Source: JAUCQB01 sp964586235 (lineage in GTDB: Bacteria > Planctomycetota > Phycisphaerae > UBA1845 > PWPN01). From it: a stretch of 64,000 bases of DNA. The position numbers were made by a program, and so were the translations under genes. The notes beneath the pieces are model-generated. The model was given only the letters and a program-made list of their open reading frames with translations, made no database searches and was not told the origin of the DNA. Below are positions 18,296-28,514 of this stretch, in pieces. The stretch spans positions 62,001 to 126,000 of the forward strand of contig CAZPIO010000001.1 of NCBI GenBank assembly GCA_964586235.1. The letters run 5' to 3'. The stretch's first letter is position 1; each line of letters begins with the position of its first letter.

Positions 18296-18943
18296 ATGAT
18301 GAGGTCGATGATGATGATCTGGAAAATGGCAAAACTCATGGGTTGTGCTGTGGCGGGTCTTGGGATTGCGGTGATCTTCGGCTGCTGCGCCGACGGATCG
18401 CCGTGCGTGGACGGATCGCCACACGATCAGATGAATTCGCCGCCCCAGGGGACGGCACCGACGAGCGGTCGCCTGCAGGAAAACTACGTCGCGATGACCG
18501 ACAACGCGCTGCTGATGGATGCATCGATGTCGCCGGTCCATTTTGTCCCGCGAACAGCCGAGCTGAACTCCCTTGGGGTGCGACGGCTCACGCGGATTTC
18601 CGAGATTCTCAAGATCTATGGCGGTGCGGTCTACTACGACGGCACGGACCCCGAACGCGATCTCCGCAAGGACCGCGTCGAGAAAATCCGGTCGTTCCTG
18701 GTGTCCTGCGGATTGGACGCCAGCCGCTTTAAGACCGAGCAGGGCTTTGCCGGCGGCGCCGGTATGGACGCGGAGGAGGCCATCTCCATTCGCAACGCCA
18801 GTCGCGGCTCCGGCGACACTCTGATTTACATGGAAGGCGGTCCTCCTTCGTGGACCGGCGGCCACCAGAGTAGTGCAGGCGAAGGTGGCAAGGGCAGCGC
18901 TGGTAGCGGTGGCGGCGCCCCCGGTTCCGGCGGGTCGAAGTAA
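18296..18943 (+). CDS. OmpA-like lipoprotein
   Basis: 215 residues; ATG 18296 follows a good ribosome site (GGAAGGAG). The lipobox AVIFGC gives a lipidated cysteine. Residues 80-175 (VHFVPRTAELNSLGVRRLTR, then GLDASRF) have the order of an OmpA-type peptidoglycan-binding domain: a beta strand with a polar stretch, a helix, then R...I..FL...GLD..RF. Key OmpA residues are only partly kept, so this is a tentative call. The C-terminus is Gly/Ser-rich and disordered. A 12-base perfect hairpin follows the gene. It may tether envelope components together with the TPR lipoprotein encoded next. Confidence 0.6.
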   Translation: MMRSMMMIWKMAKLMGCAVAGLGIAVIFGCCADGSPCVDGSPHDQMNSPPQGTAPTSGRLQENYVAMTDNALLMDASMSPVHFVPRTAELNSLGVRRLTRISEILKIYGGAVYYDGTDPERDLRKDRVEKIRSFLVSCGLDASRFKTEQGFAGGAGMDAEEAISIRNASRGSGDTLIYMEGGPPSWTGGHQSSAGEGGKGSAGSGGGAPGSGGSK

Positions 18944-18972
18944 CGGCGAGTTCGAACGGTAACCTCTATAGG

Positions 18973-19014
18973 GCACGAGCCGGCGCGGGGCGCTGACCTC
19001 GGGCCGGCTCGTGC
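18973..19014. terminator. Perfect 12-bp inverted repeat between lipoprotein genes
   Basis: GCACGAGCCGGC pairs exactly with GCCGGCTCGTGC across an 18-base loop. No T run follows on the plus strand, so it could be a partial terminator or a stability hairpin for the upstream mRNA. Confidence 0.5.
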
Positions 19015-19050
19015 GACAGCTTCAAGAAAAGCAGGGCGGGAGCGTTGCGG

Positions 19051-20826
19051 ATGATCATCAACAAGAAGCTCGGTCTGGTAACCCGGTACCTGGTGTTCGC
19101 GGGCACGCTGCTGATCGGATGCAGTTCACCTGATGCCGCGAAACAGAAACTCGTGCGCGAGGCGAAGAACCCCTCACAGATGCCCTCGTGGGAGGCCACG
19201 AAACAGAGCGAAGTCGCCATGCCGGACATCTCGGCGGAAACATTCCTGGCCGCCGGCCGCCTGCATGAGACACAGGGGCGCTGGACTCGCGCGGCGGCGC
19301 AGTACCGCATGGCCGTCCAGGTGAAGCCCGACAATGTCGAGGCCCACAATCGGCTCGGTGTCGTGCTCTGTCAGATGCGGCAGTTCACGGAAGCCGACGC
19401 CGAATTGGCCAAGGCCATCAAGCTCGCGCCCGACCAGGCCCATCTGTACAACAACCTGGGTTTCAGCTACCTGGCCCAGTCTCGCTGGACGGACGCCGAG
19501 CAGCAGTTCAACAAGGCCATCAAGCTCAGGCCGACTTTTGCCCGGGCGCACATAAATCTCGGCATGGTGCTCGCCCAGCAGGGCAAGTATGACCAGGCCA
19601 TGCAGCACTTCCAGACCATCGTGCCACTCGAGGATGCCTGGTTCAACATCGGCCTGATGTACCAGTCGAAGTCCCGGCCGGCCGACGCGGCCAGGGCGTT
19701 CAAGACCGCGCTGGCGCTCAATCCCGCCCTGGTGGCCGCGCAGCAATGCCTCGACAAGCTGCCTCCGGAGGTGGTCGGCCAGTCCGAGCCTTTCACGGAC
19801 GTGACCGCTTTAGCGCTGGGCCCCGCGCCGTCGCAGCAGACACCGCCGGCCGGCGCGCCGACCGAGGCCGTCGTCAGCAGCAGCCGGCCGTCGGACGCCG
19901 AACAGACCGCACCAGTGCCCTCGCTGAACGAGAGCATTCGCACCGCCGAGGCCGATGAGTCGTCCGCCTTCGAGCCGGGCCGGCCCATCCCCGGATCCCC
20001 GGAGGTGGCTGAGGCTCCCTCTCAGCCGGAGCCCTGGAGCGAACAAGAGCACTCGATTGCCGGGACCATTGAGAACGAGATAACCGCCGAGGCGACCGCG
20101 CAGATGCCCGCGGTATCACAAGGCCGGCAGGACGAGCCCGAAGAGCCGCGGTGGCTTGACCCCGAGTATCTGGCCTTCATCATGAGTGCCCAGCCGCACG
20201 AAGGGAATACGCCGCCGCCGGATACGCTGACGTTGAGTCCGTCCACCCAACCCCAGGACGAGGCATCGCAATGGTCCATCGATCCGGAGGCCCTGGCCCT
20301 GATGCCTGAGGAGACGCCCTTCATAACCGAGAGCTCGACCAGCCAGCCGTCCTTCATGCCAACTGAACCCGGAATCAACGCACAGATGCAGGGTTTCTCT
20401 CTCGCGTGGAAGTCCCCGATCGATCCGTTCCCTGGTTCGCTGGCCGACGAGCAGGAGATTGTACTGGGGGCCAAGCCGCCGATGCCGCCGCAGGCTCGCA
20501 GAGTGGGCGTGCAGGCGACACAGCCGAGCACTGACACGCCGACGCCGGAAGAGCTGCGACTGGTGATCCAGGCCCTGCTGGAGATCAGTGATGCGGAGTC
20601 GTCTTCGCAGATGCCCAAGCCCTTTGCCCTGCCGGCATCGCGTCCGGCCGAGGCCGCGCCTGGCTCGCAGCCTTCCGCCGGTGCAACCACGAAGCCCAGC
20701 CAGGTCAGCATGAGTATCGAGGTCGACCAGGAACAACCGGCCGCAGGGCATCGGCCCCTGTATGACGACCTGGAAGGAATCTTCGCTCCAGGTGAGACCT
20801 TCGGCCCTGGCGACTCCGAAGAATAA
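19051..20826 (+). CDS. TPR lipoprotein with long disordered C-terminus
   Basis: 591 residues. The lipobox LLIGC near residue 25 indicates a lipoprotein. Residues 60-220 hold about four TPR units (LHETQGRWTRAAAQYRMAVQ, then LNNLGFSYLAQSRW-type units), each with the spaced small and aromatic residues of the family. The remaining 370 residues are Pro, Ser, Thr, Ala and Glu-rich and look disordered. ATG 19051 is used; a TTG two codons upstream is possible. It is probably an envelope scaffolding protein; no enzyme motif is seen. It may be transcribed together with the OmpA-like lipoprotein 107 bases upstream. Confidence 0.75.
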   Translation: MIINKKLGLVTRYLVFAGTLLIGCSSPDAAKQKLVREAKNPSQMPSWEATKQSEVAMPDISAETFLAAGRLHETQGRWTRAAAQYRMAVQVKPDNVEAHNRLGVVLCQMRQFTEADAELAKAIKLAPDQAHLYNNLGFSYLAQSRWTDAEQQFNKAIKLRPTFARAHINLGMVLAQQGKYDQAMQHFQTIVPLEDAWFNIGLMYQSKSRPADAARAFKTALALNPALVAAQQCLDKLPPEVVGQSEPFTDVTALALGPAPSQQTPPAGAPTEAVVSSSRPSDAEQTAPVPSLNESIRTAEADESSAFEPGRPIPGSPEVAEAPSQPEPWSEQEHSIAGTIENEITAEATAQMPAVSQGRQDEPEEPRWLDPEYLAFIMSAQPHEGNTPPPDTLTLSPSTQPQDEASQWSIDPEALALMPEETPFITESSTSQPSFMPTEPGINAQMQGFSLAWKSPIDPFPGSLADEQEIVLGAKPPMPPQARRVGVQATQPSTDTPTPEELRLVIQALLEISDAESSSQMPKPFALPASRPAEAAPGSQPSAGATTKPSQVSMSIEVDQEQPAAGHRPLYDDLEGIFAPGETFGPGDSEE

Positions 20827-20884
20827 GACCGGAGTTAACGCGCCGGACCCGCCGTCCGGCCGACAGCCGGTCCTTCCCATTGGC

Positions 20885-20900
20885 CGTCCTTCCGGAAGGA
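20885..20900. repeat. Perfect 16-bp palindrome
   Basis: GTCCTTCCGGAAGGAC lies between the convergent TPR lipoprotein and winged-helix genes. It could serve as a bidirectional terminator stem, though no T run is adjacent. Confidence 0.35.
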
Positions 20901-20996
20901 CGTGCTTTCTGGACCGGTCGATCCTCTTGTCCCTTCTTCCTGTCCGCTCCACGTATCCGGCTTCGCCGAGCGTGTGCGTGTTCGCTCGCTGGCGGA

Positions 20997-21671
20997 TCAC
21001 ACGCGGTCTGCGGCGATCAGATCAGCGTCGCTGCGTCGCAGGGCAAACCGATATCCCCGTTGCCGGTCGTTCTGCAGGAGGCAGGGGTTGTACCCGTTTG
21101 CGATCAGGGCCTTGCGGAGCCTGAGAACCGCCTCCCGTACGGCGTGCTGGTTGACTTCCTTGTCGGTCTTCTTGCTGAGCAACCGTGCCACCTCAGACGG
21201 CGTTTTGAAACCCACGAGCCCGTCGCTGCTGTTTCCGGAATCCACGCACAATACGCGCAACAGGTTAACAAGCACGGGTGACAGGCTCATTTCAGTTCCG
21301 CCGTCGATTCTGACCTTGGTATGCCCCGTCGGCAGCGGGCTGAAATCCACCCTGGCAACGCCGATTTTCGCGAGGCTGCGAAGGATCTGGCGCTCTTCTG
21401 CGTCGCCCCTTCTGCGCCGCCTGCAGTTGCGTTTTGGAGCAGACGCCCAGGAATCGTCATGCTGAACAGCAACGGGCTCGTCCAGCCCGAGGAGAATTGT
21501 GTGGAGACCGTCGCCGATGTCCGACACTTCGTTCTCCACCCTGTAGACTCTATTGGCGAGATCCCTGATGGCCTTTTCGATCTCGTGTTGCCCCATTCTT
21601 CTCCTCCCTCCCCGAGGCATCGCGCCCTCGACGCGAGCCACAACTGTCTTGCACCCCGTACACTCCGCCAT
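20997..21671 (-). CDS. Winged-helix DNA-binding protein (OmpR-like C-terminal fold)
   Basis: 224 residues; ATG 21671 has an AGGAAG ribosome site. The first 70 residues include a helix (EIEKAIRDLANRVYRVENEV). The C-terminal region (about 150-213) reads FKTPSEVARLLSKKTDK, VNQHAVREAVLRLRKAL, then RGYRFAL. This is the order of an OmpR/PhoB-type winged helix, with the recognition helix ending in LRKAL and the wing GYRF. No receiver domain is present, so it is not a classic response regulator. It is probably a stand-alone transcription factor with an unknown signal. It lies alone on the minus strand. Confidence 0.55.
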   Translation of the reverse strand: MAECTGCKTVVARVEGAMPRGGRRRMGQHEIEKAIRDLANRVYRVENEVSDIGDGLHTILLGLDEPVAVQHDDSWASAPKRNCRRRRRGDAEERQILRSLAKIGVARVDFSPLPTGHTKVRIDGGTEMSLSPVLVNLLRVLCVDSGNSSDGLVGFKTPSEVARLLSKKTDKEVNQHAVREAVLRLRKALIANGYNPCLLQNDRQRGYRFALRRSDADLIAADRV

Positions 21672-22279
21672 CGGGTCTTCCTACATTACCTAATTTCTCT
21701 AATATACCACACCTGTCAACCCCTGCGTCACTGCCCGTTGTTGATACGCTGCGGTTTCCTTCCCTCTGATCATTTCGCAGCGATCATAACTACTTATCCT
21801 GTAATACCTTGTGATTGTACGAAGTCATGAGATAACTGCTCATGTTCTGTTCGGAGTTTCTCTTTGCAGTCCGGCCCAGTCGCCACATCCGGAACTCCGA
21901 CCCGCATCCACACAAGCGTCCCATATTCGGCCCTGCCATCCGAAACATACGATTCATCTGAGTCCTTGGGCAAAAAGACCATTCCATCGACTGACATAGG
22001 CCGGGGTGGCAGCATCAGAAAACGAGAGGAAAAACAGGACACGCACCAGCGTAGAGTCCGGGACGATATCCCCGTCGTTCGGGCAGGGATTCATCATCCG
22101 TCTCGGCGTCCGGTCTCCGGCGGCTCCGTCCATCTCGTTTGACTGGTCACAAGCCGCTCTTTATTCTTCCTTCTCGCTTGGCCCGGACCGCGCCGGTGGG
22201 TACGGTCTATCGAAGTCGTTCAGGGCCATACGGACCGGAACGGGCCTTCCTGACTGCCGCGACCGTGAAGGAGGCGTGC
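21672..22279. other. 608-base intergenic region with a possible small gene
   Basis: Its first 150 bases are markedly AT-richer than the rest of the window and carry a possible minus-strand promoter. A minus-strand reading of 82 codons (21794-22042, GTG start) encodes a plausible peptide (SVDGMVFLPKDSDESYVSDG, then LVWMRVGVPDVATGP) without a clear ribosome site. It could be a small gene or a relic. I see nothing else. Confidence 0.35.
21691..21719 (-). promoter_or_regulatory. Possible promoter for the winged-helix gene
   Basis: A perfect -35 TTGACA (21719-21714) with a 17-base gap to AAATTA. The -10 is weak and the leader would be short. Confidence 0.3.
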
Positions 22280-24040
22280 TTGTCTTCCAGTCAGACGACC
22301 TCGACGCTGGCCAGCCGGCTGGACAAGCTTTACGAGTTCGAACGTGAGCCGGTCACGCCGGACAAGCTGCACGACGGGCGGTACTTTGCCGGGCTGTTTG
22401 CCGGTGAGCACGTGGCGGCCACCGAGTTTGTCATCGGAGCCTCGTTCGTTCAGTGGGGGGCCAGCGCTCGCAACCTGATCCTTGGTCTGCTGCTGGGCAA
22501 CCTGCTGGCCGTGCTGAGCTGGGCCTTCATCTGCGCGCCCATCGCCGTGCGGACCCGGCTTACGCTTTACTGGTACGCCCGCCGCATCATCGGGCCGGGG
22601 CTGACCCTGGTCTATAACTTCGTCAACGCGATGCTCTACTGTGCCCTGGCGGCGGCAATGATCGGCGTCTCGGCCTCCGCGGTCATCCTGGGCCTCTCGC
22701 GCCTCGGCTTGGAGATCAGGCACCCCGCGCTGACCGATGTCTGTCCGAACAGCGTGGGATGGGTGGCCGTCGTGCTGATCGTCGGGGCAGTGACCACGGT
22801 TCTGGCTATAGCTGGCTTCAAGAAGCTCAGTTTGTTCGCCGGCGTGTGTTCGCCGTGGATGTTCCTGATTTTCATTGCCGGTGCCCTGGCCACCCTGCCG
22901 CGCCTGGGCGAAGTTCACGGCCTAGCCGACCTCTGGCGGATCGCCGAGACGAAGATCTGGCTCGAGGTGCCCCAGCCCGGCACCGAGCGTCTCGGCTTCT
23001 GGCACATCACCTTCTTTGCGTGGTTCTGCAACCTGGCCATGCACGTCGGTCTGTCCGACATGGCCATCTTTCGCTACGCCCGGCGTTGGACCTACGGCTT
23101 CTACTCGGCATTTGGCATGTACCTGGGCCACTATCTGGCCTGGATCTGCGCGGGCGTGATGGGGGCCGCGGTGAGCGAAGGGCTGAATCCCGGACAGATG
23201 GCCGATCTGGCGGCCGGCCTGCCGGGCGTCCTGGCCGTGCTGCTGGCCGGGTGGACGACCGCCAACCCGACCATCTACCGGGCGGGGCTGGCCTTGCAGG
23301 TCGTCACGCCCAACTGGCCGCGATGGATCATCACCCTGGTTGCCGGGGCCGTGACCACCATCGTCGGCCTGTTCCCCGTAATCTTCATGCGACTGCTCGA
23401 TTTCGTGGCCCTGTATGGCCTCAGCCTGATGCCCATCGGGGCGGTGATCTTCACCGAGCACTGGCTGTTCCCGACACTGGGGCTGCGGCAGTACTGGGCG
23501 GACACGAAACGGGCCTTCGTGAATCTTCCGGCGCTGGCCGTGTGGGCGGTTGTGGTTTTTATCTGCTTCCCGTGGGAACGCTTCTTCGTCCACGAGGTCA
23601 ACGGAGGGGTAGAACCGGTGTTCCGCTCGCTGATGGCGGTGCTGGGTGTGGACCTCTTTTTCCGTTGGCTGCCGGGGTGGTTCCTCGCGGTCATTCTGTA
23701 CGTTCTTCTCTGCCACCTGGTGCCTGGCGCGCGAAGAAACGCAGGCGAACCGGCTGAAGTCAGGCCTCAGGCGCGCGCGGAGTCGGCACAAGCATCCGCG
23801 AGGAAGGGCGAGCGGCCGTTACCGCCGATCGCGTGGATCGGCGGGGCGGTGGCGGTACTCTCGCTGATGGCCTGCCTGTCTCTGCCGCTGATGGTGTTCC
23901 TCGGCGGCACGGATCCGGGGGCGTATGAGCGGAACATGGCCTCGTACAAGACAGGCCTGATGGTCGCGACGGTTGCGTATTTTGTCGGCGGGATCATCTG
24001 GACGAGTCAGCGTGAGAAGGCTCGCAGGCCGGCGGAATGA
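22280..24040 (+). CDS. NCS1-type permease (cytosine/purine/allantoin family)
   Basis: 586 residues from TTG 22280, chosen because GAAGGAGG sits five bases upstream; no ATG is available before the conserved part. About twelve to fourteen TM helices can be traced (for example NLILGLLLGNLLAVLSWAFI, WVAVVLIVGAVTTVLAIAGF, WPRWIITLVAGAVTTIVGLF). The helix pattern and the early G-x-x-F-x-x-G motif fit the NCS1 symporter family, which imports nucleobases, hydantoins or vitamins with sodium or protons. The C-terminal helices are separated by a polar segment (about residues 525-560). The substrate cannot be told. It stands alone between other units. Confidence 0.7.
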   Translation: MSSSQTTSTLASRLDKLYEFEREPVTPDKLHDGRYFAGLFAGEHVAATEFVIGASFVQWGASARNLILGLLLGNLLAVLSWAFICAPIAVRTRLTLYWYARRIIGPGLTLVYNFVNAMLYCALAAAMIGVSASAVILGLSRLGLEIRHPALTDVCPNSVGWVAVVLIVGAVTTVLAIAGFKKLSLFAGVCSPWMFLIFIAGALATLPRLGEVHGLADLWRIAETKIWLEVPQPGTERLGFWHITFFAWFCNLAMHVGLSDMAIFRYARRWTYGFYSAFGMYLGHYLAWICAGVMGAAVSEGLNPGQMADLAAGLPGVLAVLLAGWTTANPTIYRAGLALQVVTPNWPRWIITLVAGAVTTIVGLFPVIFMRLLDFVALYGLSLMPIGAVIFTEHWLFPTLGLRQYWADTKRAFVNLPALAVWAVVVFICFPWERFFVHEVNGGVEPVFRSLMAVLGVDLFFRWLPGWFLAVILYVLLCHLVPGARRNAGEPAEVRPQARAESAQASARKGERPLPPIAWIGGAVAVLSLMACLSLPLMVFLGGTDPGAYERNMASYKTGLMVATVAYFVGGIIWTSQREKARRPAE

Positions 24041-24062
24041 TCTGGCGGAGCGTCGAGGTCCC

Positions 24063-24085
24063 TGCCGCCGGCCCAAGCGGCGGCA
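24063..24085. terminator. Hairpin between convergent genes
   Basis: TGCCGCC pairs with GGCGGCA across a 9-base loop, just past the permease stop and touching the stop of the zinc-ribbon gene. It could act in both directions; no T run. Confidence 0.35.
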
Positions 24086-24086
24086 T

Positions 24087-24368
24087 TCACGGTGCCGGGT
24101 TCTCGATCCACTGGTTGTAACACCGCGTACACAGGCAGATGACCAGCCGGCGGTAGACCTGGTCCATCGCTTCCTGTTCCGACAGCGCATCGAGCTGCTC
24201 GGCCAGCCGCTCGATCTCCGTTCGCAGGTCGCGTTTCAGATCTTCATCGGTGATCTCAGGGGGTGTCGGGTCGGCGAAGGCCTCGATACGGACAACGTAG
24301 AACTCCGCACGGCCGGGGTGAACCTCGACGCCGCAGCGGTGGCACAGAAGTGATTGGTCAGCAGCCAT
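24087..24368 (-). CDS. Small zinc-ribbon protein
   Basis: 93 residues. Two CXXC pairs (CHRCG near residue 10 and CTRCYNQWIE near the end) bracket a charged helical middle (DEDLKRDLRTEIERLAEQLD) and would form one zinc site. ATG 24368 is used; it lies only 6 bases past the stop of the EEP-family gene, so the two are probably co-transcribed. Similar short proteins are known from planctomycete genomes without an assigned role. Confidence 0.6.
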   Translation of the reverse strand: MAADQSLLCHRCGVEVHPGRAEFYVVRIEAFADPTPPEITDEDLKRDLRTEIERLAEQLDALSEQEAMDQVYRRLVICLCTRCYNQWIENPAP

Positions 24369-24374
24369 ACTCAA

Positions 24375-25283
24375 CTATAGACCAGCCGGCGCACTCGCGG
24401 GCATGGTTGACGCCGCCTCATCTGCCCAGCGGAACTCCGCGATGACCAGGCCGTGGTCGGAACCGGTGTTGGTCACGACGCTGCCTTCCCCGACAGACAG
24501 CTCCTTCGAGCAGAAGATGTAATCGATCCGCACTCGTACGGGGCCAAGTTGCGAGTCGAAGTGCCACGTGGGCGGCCCGCCGGCGTCATCAGTCCCGTCG
24601 GTCGATGCAGGCTTGAACGCGTCCCTGAAACCCTCCTTTTCGAGCAGACGCGGAGCTGACGAACCCGGTATGCTGTTCAGGTCGCCTGCAAGGATCGTTG
24701 GCAGTGCAGGATCGAGGTTCTGCAGGATGCGCTTGACTTCTGCCTCGTGGGCTTTGTCCAGGGCCTTGAACGCCTGGAGATACTGCGCCGGCCGGGCGTT
24801 GGATGGCGGCAGCAGAGGTTTCAAATGCACGTTGACCAGTTGCAGCCGCCGGTCGCCGATCACGGTCTGCGCGATGACCGTGCCGAACAGGCCGTGTTTC
24901 GGGGCCACGAAGCGAGGCTTCTCGATGGGATTTCGGGACAGGATGCCGAACCGGTCGGTGGGGATTCGGCCGCTGCCTCCTTTGAAGAACATGTGCGGAT
25001 AGGAGTCCTTCAGCTCCTTGTGCAGGCGTTGCTCGAACTTGCGGGTGGTCTCCTGAAGAAACACGACATCCGCCTTCGATTCGCGAATGGCTTCAACGGC
25101 CAGTTGGGGCGATCGGTTGTCGAAGTAGACGTTGAGCGTGGCGACAGTGATGTGCCAGGAATCTTGCTCCGCAGGCTCGCTGGCCGGAGCAGATGCGGGC
25201 ATAGTCGTGGCCAGGGCAGCAAGCCGAGGCTGCTCTGCCTCTCCCACCTCTATCGCCAGCAACAGGATCGCTGCCAGGATCAT
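24375..25283 (-). CDS. Endonuclease/exonuclease/phosphatase (EEP) family protein, exported
   Basis: 302 residues from ATG 25283, which has a GAGAGG ribosome site and is followed directly by a signal peptide (ILAAILLLAIEVGEA). Conserved EEP motifs are visible: TLNVYF at the start of the fold, VFLQE (metal-binding Glu), VNVHL, LAGDLNS (Asp and Asn of the active site) and SDHGLVIAEF at the end (catalytic Asp-His). Members cleave phosphodiesters in nucleic acids, inositol phosphates or sphingomyelin; the export signal suggests extracellular or periplasmic nuclease or phosphatase activity. A longer reading to 25544 would translate REP-like repeats and is rejected. Confidence 0.85.
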   Translation of the reverse strand: MILAAILLLAIEVGEAEQPRLAALATTMPASAPASEPAEQDSWHITVATLNVYFDNRSPQLAVEAIRESKADVVFLQETTRKFEQRLHKELKDSYPHMFFKGGSGRIPTDRFGILSRNPIEKPRFVAPKHGLFGTVIAQTVIGDRRLQLVNVHLKPLLPPSNARPAQYLQAFKALDKAHEAEVKRILQNLDPALPTILAGDLNSIPGSSAPRLLEKEGFRDAFKPASTDGTDDAGGPPTWHFDSQLGPVRVRIDYIFCSKELSVGEGSVVTNTGSDHGLVIAEFRWADEAASTMPASAPAGL

Positions 25284-25309
25284 TCTGTCCTCTCTGCGAT
25301 AGCTCGTTC

Positions 25310-25402
25310 TTGTAGGTGGCGTCTCTGACGCCGATTGCCAACTCCAGGCCTCCAGAGTCGTGGCTTTAAGCCGCGAGGCGGGCAAAGCCCGCCCTACCTC
25401 GC
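25310..25402. repeat. REP-like hairpins, degenerate pair
   Basis: Two stem-loops, TGTAGGTGGCGTCTCTGACG (25310 on) and GGCGGGCAAAGCCCGCCCTA (about 25378-25398), sit between the EEP gene and aspS. Both carry the GTAGG or CCTAC edge of the REP-like family. Confidence 0.6.
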
Positions 25403-25404
25403 TC

Positions 25405-25456
25405 AACCGGCGGGATGGACCCGCCGGCTCGTCAAGATCGCGGTCAGAGACCGCTC

Positions 25457-25460
<4 letters not shown>
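25405..25460. repeat. Composite REP-like element supplying the aspS stop
   Basis: It contains a CCGGCGGG/CCCGCCGG hairpin, the spacer GGCTCGTCAAGATCGCGG and a terminal CCGCTCCTAC. On the minus strand GTAGGAGCGG gives the TAG stop of aspS (25457-25459). The GGCTCGTCAAG spacer recurs at 28567-28640. Confidence 0.85.
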
Positions 25461-27271
<1,811 letters not shown>

Positions 27272-27714
27272 AGAGCTTCTCCTCTTGCTGCTATATCGGG
27301 GCCGGACGGGGCATGCCATGCGCACCGGCGCCCGCAATGAACCTCAACCAGAATCGGGCAGTTTACGGATTCACAAGCTGCCGGGCCACTGGCCGGCAGC
27401 GAAGTCAGGCGGCCGGCCGGTCGGCCGACGCCGTTGGGGCAGGTTCACAGGCAGTTGAAGCGGCAACCGACAGCCCCGCACGAGCGCGCGGCCATTCGGT
27501 CGCCGATGATCCTCCGTATTGGTGAAAGAGGCGTACCCATGATCACGGTATCGTACCACGGCAGCCACCCTTGTATCAATACCAGTCCATCGAATCTAAG
27601 GCACTGTCAGAAAAAGACTTACGTTAACGGGGCTGAGTTCTGTGCCAGCGACGGGTGATTGCAGAAGCTCGTGCCGGTGGCCGGTGGGCGTTTCTGTCCC
27701 TCGGCGAGTCGTGA

Positions 27715-27783
27715 CCGTGTGCCGTGTGCCAATGCTCTGCGAGCAGTGCCGCTCATCACACATGTTCGTGGAGCGGCACACGG
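27715..27783. repeat. Branched inverted repeat upstream of rpsG
   Basis: CCGTGTGCC pairs with GGCACACGG; inside lies a second hairpin, TGCTC-tgc-GAGCA. It is located just upstream of the promoter candidate, so it is probably not part of the rpsG leader. Confidence 0.45.
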
Positions 27784-27789
27784 ATACGC

Positions 27790-27818
27790 TTGCTTTGAAG
27801 CCCCCCTGGGGGCATAAT
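27790..27818 (+). promoter_or_regulatory. Candidate rpsG promoter
   Basis: TTGCTT and CATAAT are separated by 17 bases; the -10 matches consensus in five of six positions. The leader to the rpsG start would be about 127 bases. Confidence 0.4.
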
Positions 27819-27951
27819 ACCAAGTTCCGCCTCGGGCCGGGTTTTGGGCCTGCCCCGGGGGCGGCACAGGATGGCGAGATTCGACCGCGACCGGCGATAC
27901 CGGTCGACGGAAAGCTGTGCGTTTGTTCGAGTTGGCGAGGTAGCGCTCAAT

Positions 27952-28428
27952 ATGGCTTTTAAGAAGTGGACGGCTTCGGCCCGGCAGCTCCGGCCGGATC
28001 CGCGGTTCAACAGCAAGCTGGTCAGCAAGTTCGTCAATTGCCTGATGTACGATGGCAAGAAGAGCGTGGCGACGCGCGTGTTTTTTGACGCGATGGACAT
28101 GATCGCCAAGCGGGTCAAGGACCACAGCCCCGTCGAGGTGTTCGAGACGGCCCTCAATAACGTGAAACCCAGCATCGAGGTCCGCAGCAAGCGCGTCGGC
28201 GGCTCGAACTACCAGGTTCCCCGCCCCGTCAACCGCAAGCGTCAGCAGTCGCTGGCCATCCGCTGGATACTCGAGGCGACCCGTGGCCGCAAGGGCAAAC
28301 CGACCGCCGAGGGCCTGGCGGCCGAGCTGATCGATGCCTTCAAGGGCGAGGGTACGGCCATCACCACACGCGAAAACGTGCACCGCATGGCCGAGGCCAA
28401 CAAGGCGTTCTCGCACTTCGCCTGGTGA
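27952..28428 (+). CDS. rpsG: 30S ribosomal protein S7
   Basis: 158 residues, the usual length. It nucleates folding of the 3' major domain of 16S rRNA and lines the mRNA exit channel. Family marks include SKFVNCLMYDGKKSVATRVF, VFETALNNVKPSIEVRSKRV, the loop GGSNYQVP and the helix RQQSLAIRWILEATRGRK. The N-terminus MAFKKWTASARQL differs from the common MARRR but aligns in length. It stands alone: neither rpsL nor fusA, its usual neighbours in the str operon, is adjacent. A rho-independent terminator follows 40 bases after the stop. Confidence 0.98.
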   Translation: MAFKKWTASARQLRPDPRFNSKLVSKFVNCLMYDGKKSVATRVFFDAMDMIAKRVKDHSPVEVFETALNNVKPSIEVRSKRVGGSNYQVPRPVNRKRQQSLAIRWILEATRGRKGKPTAEGLAAELIDAFKGEGTAITTRENVHRMAEANKAFSHFAW

Positions 28429-28468
28429 GGCGGACAAATTGCCGTCCGAGGTTGACACTGAATTTCGC

Positions 28469-28503
28469 CGGCCGGGAGACGGATGTTTCCCGGCCGTTCT
28501 TTT
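28469..28503 (+). terminator. Rho-independent terminator of rpsG
   Basis: CGGCCGGGA pairs with TCCCGGCCG (9 bp, 10-base loop) and is followed by TTCTTTT. Confidence 0.85.
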
Positions 28504-28514
28504 GCGCCCGCTGG

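Larger units (their letters stand above)
27272..27951. other. 680-base gene-free region upstream of rpsG
   Basis: I find no supported gene here. It contains GC palindromes (27410-27430), a multi-branched inverted repeat at 27715-27783 and a promoter candidate at 27790-27818. No rpsL is present, although it normally precedes rpsG. Confidence 0.6.

Noticed and set aside
18158..18976. 272-codon minus-strand frame over the OmpA-like gene
   Set aside because: The plus-strand gene has a strong ribosome site and lipobox; this frame has neither.
27619..28458. 279-codon minus-strand frame across rpsG
   Set aside because: Most of it is antisense to S7; the left part has no recognisable protein features.
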